A DNA stretch of 64,000 bases, from assembly GCF_001955535.1 (NCBI RefSeq), contig NZ_MPVN01000007.1, positions 88,534 through 152,533 of the forward strand, written 5' to 3'. Under the pieces are notes generated by a model that saw only the letters and a program-made list of their open reading frames with translations, did no database searches and had not been told where the DNA came from. Shown here piece after piece: positions 8,302 through 16,945 of the stretch. Origin of the DNA: Paenibacillus sp. FSL H7-0326. GTDB lineage: Bacteria; Bacillota; Bacilli; Paenibacillales; Paenibacillaceae. Every line of letters begins with the position of its first letter. The first letter of the stretch is position 1. The position numbers were made by a program, and so were the translations under genes.

Positions 8302-9863
8302 GAGTACTCATTGTTGACGATGAAGAAATTATCAGAGAAGGATTAGCCCAAGTTATATCCTGGTGTGAGCTTGGACTTGAGCTGCTTCAGCCTGCTGCTT
8401 CTGGAGAAGAAGCTCTTCAGCGAATCGAACAAGAGTGTCCGAGTATTCTAATGACGGATATACGGATGAATGGAATCTCTGGACTACAGCTATGTGAACA
8501 AGCGAAAACGATTCTGCCTGACCTGGAAGTGATCATCTTGTCTGGATATGATGATTTTTCATATGCTCAAACCGCCATTCGGCAGGGAGTAACGGATTAT
8601 CTGCTCAAAACAAGTCCTCCTGAAGATATCGTCCGCACCGTTCTTGAGGCTAAACGCCGGATTACGGAACGCTGGGCTGAGAAGGGAAGGGATGTACTGC
8701 AGGCCCGTGAGGAATTCGAACGAAAATGGGTACAGTGGATTGTTCATGGGGAAGTGACAGAAGGAACGATCGAGTTCTTAGCAAGCGGTTTGTCTGGGGA
8801 CAAGACAATTAATCATTTCAGTTCAGGCTGTAAGGTGCTTATATGGGAAGCCAGTGGATGGAATGGACCCAACTATTCATCAAGACTTCTGTTATTTGCC
8901 CTTCGAAATCTACTACAGGATCTCGTACCTAGCTGTATCTATTTGATTCATCAACAAACCTTGGTCTGCCTTATCCCTGCTGATGATGCTCAAGATTTAC
9001 CTCGTTACGGATCATGGTCAAGACTGCTTGAACGAGCAGAGAGCTTGCTTAAATGCTCGATACGAATGGCAGCGGGAAGCTCTGTAGCGAATTTAGAAAA
9101 TGCGCATGTGAGCTACGAAGAAGCTGCCTGTGCTCTGCGGTATTTACCTCTCCTGCCCGATAAGATAATCAAGTACCTCGACATTGAACACCGGAGAGGT
9201 GGGAAAAACATTATCAGTCCAGAAGAAGAGAACCAGCTGGGCGTCATTCTACTAGACAACGATCCTGTCGCTCTCAAAGTATGGACCGCACAGTTATATG
9301 AGAATTTGATCATGGATCCGGAATGTACCTTCGAAACGGCAATGGCTTGTTTACGGTCTGCTGCCGTGGCGGGACATCGATGGATGGACAGGACAGTTCG
9401 AATGCTCGGCTCCGACGGAGAGGTCCATATCGAGTCGAGCTTAGAGGCAGAGGGAAATGGATTTATTCCGGAAGCAGCGCTGTTCCGCTATCTTCATGCC
9501 ATCATGTCCAGCTATCATGCTCAAGTCAGTCAAGGTCCAGAATCCCATGTGGATCGAGCAAAAGCATTCATGGAATCGGTATCACTCAGAGAGGTGAATC
9601 TTCAGCATGTAGCGAATCATCTGCATCTGCATCCTGGTCATCTTAGTGAACTGTTTAAGAAGGTGACGGGCAGATCCTTTGTTGAATTTGTCACTGAACT
9701 AAGGATGAAAAAAGCAGAGGAGCTGTTATCCGTATCTCCTGCTAAACTTAGCGAAATCGCACTGCTAATCGGTTATGAGGATGTAAAATATTTCAGCAGA
9801 CTGTTTAAGAAGCATTACGGCCTAACCCCAAGTGATTATCGAGAGAATCGATCTTCTATTTAA
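8298..9863 (+). CDS. YesN-type response regulator with AraC DNA-binding domain
   Basis: A 521-residue regulator whose start overlaps the kinase stop by four bases (ATGA), indicating translational coupling. The receiver domain (residues 1-120) has acidic D7/D8, the phosphoacceptor D54 in LMTDIRMNG, and SGYDDFSYA. A long middle region (about 130-410) is poorly conserved, as usual for this class. The C-terminus (about 420-520) is an AraC-type double helix-turn-helix (HLHLHPGHLSELFKKVTGRSF ... IALLIGYEDVKYFSRLFKKHY). It most likely activates the sugar importer operon of which it is the last gene. One small oddity: the usual LLKP motif of the receiver reads LLKT. Confidence 0.95.
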   Translation: MRVLIVDDEEIIREGLAQVISWCELGLELLQPAASGEEALQRIEQECPSILMTDIRMNGISGLQLCEQAKTILPDLEVIILSGYDDFSYAQTAIRQGVTDYLLKTSPPEDIVRTVLEAKRRITERWAEKGRDVLQAREEFERKWVQWIVHGEVTEGTIEFLASGLSGDKTINHFSSGCKVLIWEASGWNGPNYSSRLLLFALRNLLQDLVPSCIYLIHQQTLVCLIPADDAQDLPRYGSWSRLLERAESLLKCSIRMAAGSSVANLENAHVSYEEAACALRYLPLLPDKIIKYLDIEHRRGGKNIISPEEENQLGVILLDNDPVALKVWTAQLYENLIMDPECTFETAMACLRSAAVAGHRWMDRTVRMLGSDGEVHIESSLEAEGNGFIPEAALFRYLHAIMSSYHAQVSQGPESHVDRAKAFMESVSLREVNLQHVANHLHLHPGHLSELFKKVTGRSFVEFVTELRMKKAEELLSVSPAKLSEIALLIGYEDVKYFSRLFKKHYGLTPSDYRENRSSI

Positions 9864-10023
9864 TAAAATAACAACAATTCGACAAATAGTGATTCAAACA
9901 TTTCACTCGGTAGTATATAAGTAATAGGACTATTCTCATAAATCGGGTTAATTCCATACGACTTTATGGTTTCCATCCTTTTTCTTGAGGCCATATTATA
10001 AATATACGGAGGCTTTTGCATTA

Positions 10024-10941
10024 ATGAATACACAATTGGAACCCATCCCTGCTATTGATTCAACGGCGGTGCTAAGGGCTTTTAACCAGAACCTGGCCAT
10101 CATCGGATTCAACCTTGAACGGCAGGTCATCTATGTAAACGAACGTTTTGCCGAAACGATGGGTTATGCAATAGAGCAAATCTATGGAATGTATCATCAT
10201 CAGTTCTGCTTCTCGTCCTTCTCTTCGAGTCCGGAGTATGAGTCCTTCTGGGCCAATATACTCGATGGGCATAGCTTTCAAGATAAGATTGAGAGAAAGG
10301 ATGCACAGAATAATACAGTGTGGCTTGAAGCTACCTATATGCCTATCTATGATAAAGAAGGGAATAACATCATTGGGGTATACAAAATAGCGACCAACAT
10401 TACGAACCGGCAAAATGAGGTGGTTCAATTCGTTGAGGAGCTTCAAGACATGTCCTCCAGCCTGAATAATAGAGCTGCAGAGGGTATAAATAGAAGCTCG
10501 GAGCTGCTGAACAGTCTTTCAACGGTAGATGAAGTATCCAAAGACAATATGAACATATTAGGTGAGCTGGAACAGCAATCACATGCTGTGCAAGGGATCG
10601 TTCAAACGATTCGGGATATTGCCTCACAGACACAGCTTCTTGCCCTTAACGCTGCGATCGAGGCAGCACATGCAGGGGAATACGGCAGAGGATTTGATGT
10701 TGTCGCCAAGGAAGTGAAGAATCTGTCGTTAATGGTGCAGGATTCCATCTACGAAATTCGCGACAGCATTAAAGGAATGTCCAATGAAATCATTAATATA
10801 TCAAAAGGAACCAGATCAGTACAGGAATACATAGATCAGAGCCGGCAGCAGCTTCAAGTAACGATTGATGAATTCACCAACATTTCTCAATCCTCTGAGC
10901 AATTAGACCTTAAAGCACAGCATGTGTCCGAAATACTGTAA
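10024..10941 (+). CDS. Soluble PAS-domain chemoreceptor-like protein
   Basis: A 305-residue cytoplasmic signalling protein. The ATG at 10024 is preferred (CGGAGG 11 bases upstream); an in-frame TTG at 9985 would add 13 residues without a good site. Residues about 15-130 form a PAS domain (FNLERQVIYVNERFAETMGY ... IIGVYKIATNIT). Residues about 135-305 form a coiled methyl-accepting signalling domain whose hairpin tip LLALNAAIEAAHAGEYGRGF is close to the universal receptor tip. There is no membrane segment and the signalling domain is short, as in B. subtilis YfmS. It would signal to CheA/CheW; a heme or flavin in the PAS domain is possible but not shown. Confidence 0.9.
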   Translation: MNTQLEPIPAIDSTAVLRAFNQNLAIIGFNLERQVIYVNERFAETMGYAIEQIYGMYHHQFCFSSFSSSPEYESFWANILDGHSFQDKIERKDAQNNTVWLEATYMPIYDKEGNNIIGVYKIATNITNRQNEVVQFVEELQDMSSSLNNRAAEGINRSSELLNSLSTVDEVSKDNMNILGELEQQSHAVQGIVQTIRDIASQTQLLALNAAIEAAHAGEYGRGFDVVAKEVKNLSLMVQDSIYEIRDSIKGMSNEIINISKGTRSVQEYIDQSRQQLQVTIDEFTNISQSSEQLDLKAQHVSEIL

Positions 10942-10952
10942 TGAAGCAAAAA

Positions 10953-10992
10953 AGCAGTGGAGAACAATGTTCTCCACTGCTTACTTTTTTTG
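10953..10992. terminator. Terminator after the PAS chemoreceptor
   Basis: Perfect stem AGCAGTGGAGAAC / GTTCTCCACTGCT followed by TACTTTTTTT on the plus strand; A-rich sequence on the other side gives it some capacity for the convergent M15 gene too. Confidence 0.88.
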
Positions 10993-11050
10993 AATAATAG
11001 CGACCATACTGTATTTAAAGTTTATGAAGTACCTTATATGATGGCAGTTG

Positions 11051-11851
11051 TTACTCTCCTGCTTGCTTTAAACTGTGAATAAATCGGGTAAACTCCGGAT
11101 CGAACAGCCCCATGTTATAAAGGATTTGAATCGTCTTAAGACCTGAGAGATCTTTGTCATTGGATGTGCTCATCGCTCCTGCAGTCTTGGCTGCCTGCAG
11201 TGCGGCATGATAAGCATCCGGAGGCGTTTGATTCTGGGAGATGTTCACTCTCCGTTCAAGCGCAATGATTCGCTGTTCAAGAGCAGATATAATCGCTGAC
11301 TTTTCTTGGTCCTTCTGAAGAAGCTCCTCGACTTTAGACATCTCATCTGATTCCTCCAATCTCTGAATTCTGCTGATTACAGCTTGCTGCTGCTGCCACG
11401 TCGGCCTCATGCCTGCCTGCAGCTGAGAAAGGCTCAGTCCAAACATCATCTCGAAGTGCGGATAGTCCTTGAATGAAGTCCAGTCACCGCCCCAGCTGAA
11501 CCCCAGCAGCTTCGCTTGAGCAACGACCTCCGCCCAGTCAGATATACCATCATAGTCATCATCAGCGCTCATGTTGTAGCCGCTCTTGACAAGAACAAAA
11601 TCAATAGCAAGCCCGTAGTTATGATTGGACTGGCCAGGCTTAGCATTTGTGACAATGGGGCCAGGCTTCGTTCTGCCTTGCTCGTACAGACGCTGCTGCT
11701 CAGCTGCACTTCTGTAGCCTGCCGTAAGTCTCATTTCCACACCTTCAGCATAGCAACGCTCAATCAGCTTCTCCGCTGCAAGCTTCACAGCGGGCAGTAA
11801 CCCGACGAGATAAGCTGCAGACCTGGCTTTCAGCTCCGCCAATGCAGCCAT
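11051..11851 (-). CDS. M15-family cell wall peptidase (CwlK/endolysin-like)
   Basis: A 266-residue protein. Residues about 20-140 match VanY/CwlK-type L,D- or L-Ala-D-Glu peptidases: the turn TAGYRSAAEQQRLYEQGR, then zinc ligands H77 and D84 in SNHNYGLAIDF, the motif LGFSWGGDW, and H132 in DYPHFEM. These enzymes cut peptidoglycan stem peptides. The C-terminal half (150-266) is helical with a predicted coiled region (MSKVEELLQKDQEKSAIISALEQRI), reminiscent of phage or prophage proteins. No signal peptide is visible, which also fits a phage-type lysin, yet no other phage gene is near. It stands alone between convergent and same-strand neighbours. Confidence 0.85.
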   Translation of the reverse strand: MAALAELKARSAAYLVGLLPAVKLAAEKLIERCYAEGVEMRLTAGYRSAAEQQRLYEQGRTKPGPIVTNAKPGQSNHNYGLAIDFVLVKSGYNMSADDDYDGISDWAEVVAQAKLLGFSWGGDWTSFKDYPHFEMMFGLSLSQLQAGMRPTWQQQQAVISRIQRLEESDEMSKVEELLQKDQEKSAIISALEQRIIALERRVNISQNQTPPDAYHAALQAAKTAGAMSTSNDKDLSGLKTIQILYNMGLFDPEFTRFIHSLKQAGE

Positions 11852-11998
11852 GCACTACACCTCCAAGTTAGGATCTAATCCATAACACCATATGGCGATC
11901 ATGCTACAGCATATAGTCAAGCCATCATTTTAGTGTGATACGCCTGCCTATCTTGTGATCCAAAAACGCAGAATTGGTGGATATGTCTTGCCCTGTGT

Positions 11999-12427
11999 TT
12001 ACTTGATTGCAACAAGGATAGCCCCGAGCGCGATGAGTGCGACCCCTATACCATTTAGCCAAGATATTTTCTCACCCAAAAAGACAACCGCAAGAATGAC
12101 TGCAATTACAACGCTAAATTTATCAATTGGACCCACCTGAGACACCTTGCCGTACTTGAGAGCCAGAAAATAAAACAACCAGGATAACGCTCCAGCTACC
12201 CCGCTAAGAACGATGAAGCTCAGTGCTTTTTTCTGTGTCAGTATTTCACCAACTTCAGCAAATTTACCTTGTACAGCAATAACACCGATTAAAAATAATG
12301 CCATGATGACGGAACGAATGGCGGTGGCTGAATTAGAATCGATGTTCTCTAATCCCATCTTGCCAAAGATCGCAACAAGGGCAGCGGTAATAGCAGACAA
12401 TATGGAATATAGAAGCCACATGGGCAT
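11999..12427 (-). CDS. EamA-family small multidrug/metabolite transporter
   Basis: A 142-residue protein with five hydrophobic helices, i.e. one half of the usual ten-helix drug/metabolite transporter, as found in the single-EamA-domain subfamily of about 140 residues. The start at 12427 has GGAGG 8 bases upstream; longer in-frame starts do not. Typical motifs are YSILSAITAALVAIFGKMGL at the start, LSWLFYFLALKYG in the middle and VFLGEKISWLNGIGVALIALG at the end. Such proteins must dimerise to function. The substrate cannot be inferred. Confidence 0.85.
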   Translation of the reverse strand: MPMWLLYSILSAITAALVAIFGKMGLENIDSNSATAIRSVIMALFLIGVIAVQGKFAEVGEILTQKKALSFIVLSGVAGALSWLFYFLALKYGKVSQVGPIDKFSVVIAVILAVVFLGEKISWLNGIGVALIALGAILVAIK

Positions 12428-12615
12428 GTTGTCATCCTCCTTCACTACATTTTTTCTGTATAATAAGTATGGTCGAATATGCCATTTTCTACGCAAGCTT
12501 CAAAGAGCAGCAACCGCCTGGTGCCGAATTACCGGTTGGCATTCTTAGCGGCTCTCTGGTCGTGCTCAATCCTGCAAATGGCTTGTGACAGAACGGATCA
12601 GCGCATGGAGATAGA

Positions 12616-12660
12616 TCAAAAACAAAGAAGACCCTTCGCACATTGGTGCGGAGGGTCTTC
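12616..12660 (-). terminator. Terminator of the butanediol dehydrogenase gene
   Basis: A long hairpin, GAAGACCCTTCGCAC / GTGCGGAGGGTCTTC with loop ATTG, followed on the minus strand by TTTGTTTTTG. It lies just downstream of the dehydrogenase stop. Confidence 0.85.
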
Positions 12661-12688
12661 GAATCTAGAATAACAATTGGCAACTGAA

Positions 12689-13726
12689 TTACACAATTTC
12701 GACCAATATTTTGGCCTGGCTCTTGTCTTTCACCAATAGCTCAAGTCCATCCTCAATAATCTGATCCAGTGTAATCTTCTTCGTGATGACTTTCTTCACA
12801 TCTAACTTTCCTTCAGCAATGAGCGAAATCACTTCAGGGAAGATATGACGATAGGCAAGGATAGACGTGATATTTGCTTCCTTAGTCATGAGCTGCATCA
12901 TATCTACAGTTGGATTCTGCGCAAATGCAGCGATGACCATGACCTCGCCGCCCTTTTTGACAACGGATAGGGCACTGTTGAATGTCGGTTGAACACCGGC
13001 TGCTTCATAAGCGACTTCAACCCCTCCGGCATCATTGATGATATCTACCGGATTATCCTTTAAGCTGTTAATTGGTACAGCGCCTAAAGAGGCAGCCAGC
13101 TCCAAGCGTTCATCGGATACGTCGATAGCATAGATGCGCGCAGCTCCTGCGGATTTGGCAGACAAGATCGTAAGAAGTCCAATAGGTCCAGCTCCGAATA
13201 CAGCAACATTATTTCCTACCTTCAACTTGCTTTGACGTACTGCATGTAGAGCGACTGCCGTAGGTTCAACGAGCGCACCTTCCTCGAACGATACCTGATC
13301 GTTCAGCTTATGAAGCATGTAAGGCTCGACGAGCACATATTCAGCGAACCCTCCATCCGCATTTAGGCCGATAAATCCGAATTGATTACACTGATTGTAG
13401 TTTCCTTTTCTGCAATTCTCACATTGGCCGCAATAGATAAGTGGTTCGATGGCCACTCGATCCCCGACGTTATAACCTGTGACTTCTGCACCGATATCCT
13501 CAATCACTCCAGAGAATTCGTGACCGAGCGTAAGCGGAGCCATTTCACCGGATATCGGGTGAGGAGTACCTGTCTGAACTCCAATCCCATGGTGATAAGC
13601 ATGAAGGTCACTGCCGCATATACCTGCAAACTTCACTTTTACTTTAACCTTGCCTGCAGGTGTTGCAGGAATTTCTCTCTCTTCAAGGCGTACATCTTTA
13701 ATATCATAGAATACAGCTGCTTTCAT
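12689..13726 (-). CDS. bdhA: Zinc-dependent 2,3-butanediol dehydrogenase
   Basis: A 345-residue medium-chain dehydrogenase, equal in length to B. subtilis BdhA. The start at 13726 is chosen because AAGGGG lies 9 bases upstream; an in-frame ATG at 13735 would leave no spacing. Catalytic zinc ligands are seen as GICGSDLHAY and GHEFSG, structural zinc cysteines in CGQCENCRKGNYNQC, and the NAD-binding fold as VAVFGAGPIGLL followed by the acidic AIDVSD. It interconverts acetoin and 2,3-butanediol with NAD(H), an overflow and redox-balancing step of fermentation. A LysR regulator gene is divergent to it. Alternative: sorbitol or threonine dehydrogenase, less likely given the PHPISGEMAPLTLGHE stretch. 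Confidence 0.88.
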   Translation of the reverse strand: MKAAVFYDIKDVRLEEREIPATPAGKVKVKVKFAGICGSDLHAYHHGIGVQTGTPHPISGEMAPLTLGHEFSGVIEDIGAEVTGYNVGDRVAIEPLIYCGQCENCRKGNYNQCNQFGFIGLNADGGFAEYVLVEPYMLHKLNDQVSFEEGALVEPTAVALHAVRQSKLKVGNNVAVFGAGPIGLLTILSAKSAGAARIYAIDVSDERLELAASLGAVPINSLKDNPVDIINDAGGVEVAYEAAGVQPTFNSALSVVKKGGEVMVIAAFAQNPTVDMMQLMTKEANITSILAYRHIFPEVISLIAEGKLDVKKVITKKITLDQIIEDGLELLVKDKSQAKILVEIV

Positions 13727-13824
13727 ATGAGTCATCCCCTTAACAATCATGAATATTGATAACGATTACAATTTGATTATACCTTGAGTTACATAATAAG
13801 ATATAATTAACGTTTGTAATAACC

Positions 13825-13843
13825 CTATTAGTATGGCTAATAG
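13825..13843. promoter_or_regulatory. Inverted repeat in the bdhA-lysR intergenic region
   Basis: CTATTAG-TATGG-CTAATAG is a perfect 7-bp inverted repeat directly before the Shine-Dalgarno of the LysR gene. Its location suits an autoregulatory LysR-type binding site controlling both divergent genes; this is inference from symmetry and place. Confidence 0.5.
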
Positions 13844-13857
13844 TAAAGGAGCATCAA

Positions 13858-14766
13858 ATGGATATTGAACAGCTAGAATATATCGTTGAAATTGCGAAAT
13901 CCGGTTCCTTCTCGGCTGCTGCCCATCAGCTGCATATCACCCAATCTGCACTATCTCAATCCGTCTCCAAATTAGAGGAGGAACTCGGATTGACCCTTTT
14001 TAAGCGTTCATACGCGGGAGCTGAAGTCACGGAGGAAGGCAGAAGGATACTGAATAAAGCGATGGAGGCAATTCAGACCATAGACGAAATTAAGGAGCTG
14101 TCCCGCTTCGAGAGCAATCGAATTCGTGGTGAGCTGAATGTCGCTGCCTTTCCAGGTGTAATGCCTGTACTGGTTCGTTGTCTTGCGGCTATCAAACAAG
14201 ATTATCCCTTGGTTCAAATTAATATTGAAGAGAATACCTCAAACCTCATTCTGGAGGAAATCAAGCTGAATCGTGTCGGGCTGGGTCTCATCGCGATGTA
14301 CAAGAAGGACATCGAACAGCTCGCAGGACTTGTATTTGAACCGATCGTTCAAGGAAAATTTGTCATTTGTGCGAACAAAAATTCAGATATCGCAAAGCAT
14401 AAATCGATTCATCCCAAAGATTTGGTCAAATATTCATTTGCCCTGTTCAACGATGTATTTGTTGACGATTTTCTCGCAGAACATCAGGCCAATTATGGTG
14501 AATTGCCGATTCTATTCCAAACCAATAATGGGGAGGCGATCAGAACGGCGCTTGAGGAAAATATGGCGGTCACGATCGGTCATGATTTTTCATTCTTTGG
14601 TCAGCGGAAATGGTTATCAGATCAGTATGCTTTAATTGAAATCAAGCCGATTGAAACTCCTGCTATGCAGGTAGGCTGGATTCGATCAGAGAAGAATCAT
14701 ATGACGCTGCTGCACCAGCTGTGCATGATGAAGTTTGACCAGGAATTTAACAGAGCGAAGCTCTAG
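13858..14766 (+). CDS. LysR-family transcriptional regulator
   Basis: A 302-residue regulator. Residues 1-60 hold the winged helix-turn-helix (LEYIVEIAKSGSFSAAAHQLHITQSALSQSVSKLE is the classic pattern, with ELGLTLFKRS following). The rest is the two-lobed effector-binding domain. It is divergent from bdhA with a 131-base gap holding an inverted repeat, so control of 2,3-butanediol or acetoin metabolism, as AlsR does, is the natural proposal. The ribosome binding site AAAGGAG precedes the ATG. A MarR gene follows 34 bases after its stop, probably co-transcribed. Confidence 0.92.
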   Translation: MDIEQLEYIVEIAKSGSFSAAAHQLHITQSALSQSVSKLEEELGLTLFKRSYAGAEVTEEGRRILNKAMEAIQTIDEIKELSRFESNRIRGELNVAAFPGVMPVLVRCLAAIKQDYPLVQINIEENTSNLILEEIKLNRVGLGLIAMYKKDIEQLAGLVFEPIVQGKFVICANKNSDIAKHKSIHPKDLVKYSFALFNDVFVDDFLAEHQANYGELPILFQTNNGEAIRTALEENMAVTIGHDFSFFGQRKWLSDQYALIEIKPIETPAMQVGWIRSEKNHMTLLHQLCMMKFDQEFNRAKL

Positions 14767-14800
14767 ATCAGGATATAATAACGATGCAGGAGTGAGAAGT

Positions 14801-15226
14801 ATGGAAGGATTTTTTCAGCGTTATCTTGGTCTATATCGGCCTATTATTACGAAGCTCAATGATTTGATGAGCAGTTACGAGCTCTCGTATTCTTTATGGC
14901 AGGTGATTTATTATTTGAAAAACAATGGACCAGACACGCTAATTGCTATTTCAGCGTACTATCAGGTGGAGAAACCGACGATTACAAGAAGAGTACATCG
15001 ACTTCAGGAGCTGAACATTGTGCGTCAGATTCCCGGTAAAGATAAACGGGAGAAAATAATTGAGCTCACCGAATCTGGTGAAGCCATCTATCTAGAGTGC
15101 AGACAGCAAATAACAGCCTTAGAGCTCCGTATTATGGAGGGGATTACTCCAGCGCAGCAGGAAGCGTTATTCGAGGCCATACCACTGCTTCGTCAGAATA
15201 TGGTAAATACAAGAGAAGATGCGTAA
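14801..15226 (+). CDS. MarR-family transcriptional regulator
   Basis: A 141-residue MarR-type repressor. I use the ATG at 14801 with GCAGGAGTG upstream; longer in-frame starts overlap the preceding gene. The winged helix-turn-helix is visible at about residues 45-95: DTLIAISAYYQVEKPTITRRVHRLQELNIV, then the wing GKDKREKIIELTESG. It follows the LysR gene closely and ends before a terminator. Target genes and ligand are not evident. Confidence 0.88.
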   Translation: MEGFFQRYLGLYRPIITKLNDLMSSYELSYSLWQVIYYLKNNGPDTLIAISAYYQVEKPTITRRVHRLQELNIVRQIPGKDKREKIIELTESGEAIYLECRQQITALELRIMEGITPAQQEALFEAIPLLRQNMVNTREDA

Positions 15227-15326
15227 GACAAGTATGATGGTTGCAGGAAATGCATCTCGAGATACATCGTAGCTACAAGTGCCGCAAAGGCAGGCTTCAA
15301 TCTAATATAGTACTCGTAAAGGGCGC

Positions 15327-15352
15327 AGAAGCAAATCTGTGCTTCTTTTTTG
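15327..15352 (+). terminator. Terminator after the LysR-MarR pair
   Basis: Short stem AGAAGCA / TGCTTCT with loop AATCTG, followed by TTTTTTG. Confidence 0.7.
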
Positions 15353-15523
15353 TTGATCCAAATCTAGGAAAGTTGAAAATCCAGATTATGGTTGACGGAT
15401 GAAGAGAGCAGAGTGTATAGTGTGTATATTGATATGCACAGTTAATTCTTTTAACAAGTGTTTTATCAAGTAGGTTGAAGCAATACATACATTTTAAAAT
15501 GGATTCAGAGGAGAAGCTAACCT

Positions 15524-16723
15524 ATGATGAGAAGGAAAAAATCATCCATTATTGCCGTACTATTATCCGCAAGCATGCTCGTGCTTCCTGTCGTTCCTGC
15601 GGCGGCAGCTGTTCCTGACACGGATATTGAAGTGAACGGACATGAGATTGATTTTACGAGCAGACTGCCATTGATTCAAAAAGGAATTACATATGCACCT
15701 CAAGGGGATCTGCTCAAAGCACTCAATGCAACACTCATTCAATCCGATAAGACAGGAACAATTACCGTACTTGTGGATAATGAACAGCTAACGGTAAATG
15801 CGAAGACAAAGATTGTGAATGGTACTACCTATGTTCCTGTACGCGTGGTTAGTGAGCAGATGGGCTACAAGGTAGAATGGGATCCTGCAACCCGCACGAT
15901 CATTCTAACTACAGGAGGCAAGGGCTTCTTGTGGGAAGTAAGCAATGGGGACAATACAGTGTACCTCGTGGGATCAATGCATATTGCTGATGACAGCTTC
16001 TATCCATTAGACCCATCCTATGAAATTGCATTCGAGGATTCAGAGTATCTGGGCGTAGAGATTGACCTGACCCAAGCACAGGATGAAACCATGCAGAAAA
16101 TGATGCTGGATCTCGGAATGTATCAGGATGGAACGACTCTAAAGGATCATATTTCCAGCAAAACCTATGAGCAGCTTGGCGAAATCCTTGCTGAGAACGG
16201 TCTGGAGAAAGACGTGTTAGACGGCTATAAGCCATGGGTTGTTGAAATAACGATGTCACAGCTTAAATCCATGGAAGCCGGGTATCAAGGGGAGATCGGC
16301 ATTGATCTTCATTTCCTGCAAAAAGCTATTGAACGCAAAATGCCTATCATCGAGCTTGAATCCTATCAGTCCCAGCTGGAGCTGTTAAGCGGATTCTCAG
16401 GTGAGCTGCAAGAGGAGAATTTGAAATCCGTTCTAGATAACTACCATCTGGTCGATGATTCTGTCGATCAAATGGCGGAGATGTGGAAGCTAGGTGACGA
16501 AGAGGCACTGCTCGAAATTACAAATAGCATGAAGGCGAATGAAGAGTACTACAACGGTATGCTGGTAGACCGTAATTTGAAGATGGCGGACAAAATTGAA
16601 GGATATTTAACTGCAGAAGATGAAGCAGATTACTTTATCGTCGTAGGAGCAGCTCATTATGCAGGTGAAGACGGCATCGTGAAGCTCCTGCAGGATCGTG
16701 GCTACACGGTAACTCGCAAATAA
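15524..16723 (+). CDS. Secreted TraB/GumN-family protein with copper amine oxidase N-domain
   Basis: A 399-residue exported protein. It begins with MRRKKSS and a hydrophobic signal peptide ending near VVPAAAA. Residues about 35-125 are a stalk-like copper amine oxidase N-terminal domain (KGITYAPQGDLLKALNA ... TTYVPVRVVSEQMGYKVEWD), a common wall- or surface-associated module in Paenibacillus. Residues about 135-399 are the TraB/GumN domain, with the histidine motifs VGSMHIADDSFYPL near its start and VVGAAHYAGEDGIVKLL near its end; relatives are Tiki-like metalloproteases. No lipobox or membrane anchor is seen. It is monocistronic. Confidence 0.9.
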   Translation: MMRRKKSSIIAVLLSASMLVLPVVPAAAAVPDTDIEVNGHEIDFTSRLPLIQKGITYAPQGDLLKALNATLIQSDKTGTITVLVDNEQLTVNAKTKIVNGTTYVPVRVVSEQMGYKVEWDPATRTIILTTGGKGFLWEVSNGDNTVYLVGSMHIADDSFYPLDPSYEIAFEDSEYLGVEIDLTQAQDETMQKMMLDLGMYQDGTTLKDHISSKTYEQLGEILAENGLEKDVLDGYKPWVVEITMSQLKSMEAGYQGEIGIDLHFLQKAIERKMPIIELESYQSQLELLSGFSGELQEENLKSVLDNYHLVDDSVDQMAEMWKLGDEEALLEITNSMKANEEYYNGMLVDRNLKMADKIEGYLTAEDEADYFIVVGAAHYAGEDGIVKLLQDRGYTVTRK

Positions 16724-16779
16724 AGCACTGGCCATAATTTAGTTCATTAATCCATCATAACCCTCGAATATCGTTAGGT

Positions 16780-16823
16780 AACCATCCTTCACTGGAAATT
16801 GCTCTGGGGGGATGGTTTTTTTA
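16780..16823 (+). terminator. Terminator after the TraB-family gene
   Basis: AACCATCC pairs with GGATGGTT across a 22-base loop region, followed by a run of T. Confidence 0.7.
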
Positions 16824-16945
16824 TGGCGTTCACCTTTTTCATAGGATCGTCCAGTACTTGGTTTTAAAACGAAAATTTTAGGTTACAAAGAAGAGAGCTG
16901 CACCTTTACTATATCCTAATGCTGTAACTTAAGGAGGTACTATTC

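Noticed and set aside
12489..12683. Small open frames on both strands between the EamA and bdhA genes
   Set aside because: They run through the terminator hairpin of bdhA and have no start signal.
16860..16900. GTTTTA ... GGTTAC considered as a SigB-type promoter of the stress-like SDR gene
   Set aside because: Match to the -10 consensus is poor and the likely host group generally lacks SigB.
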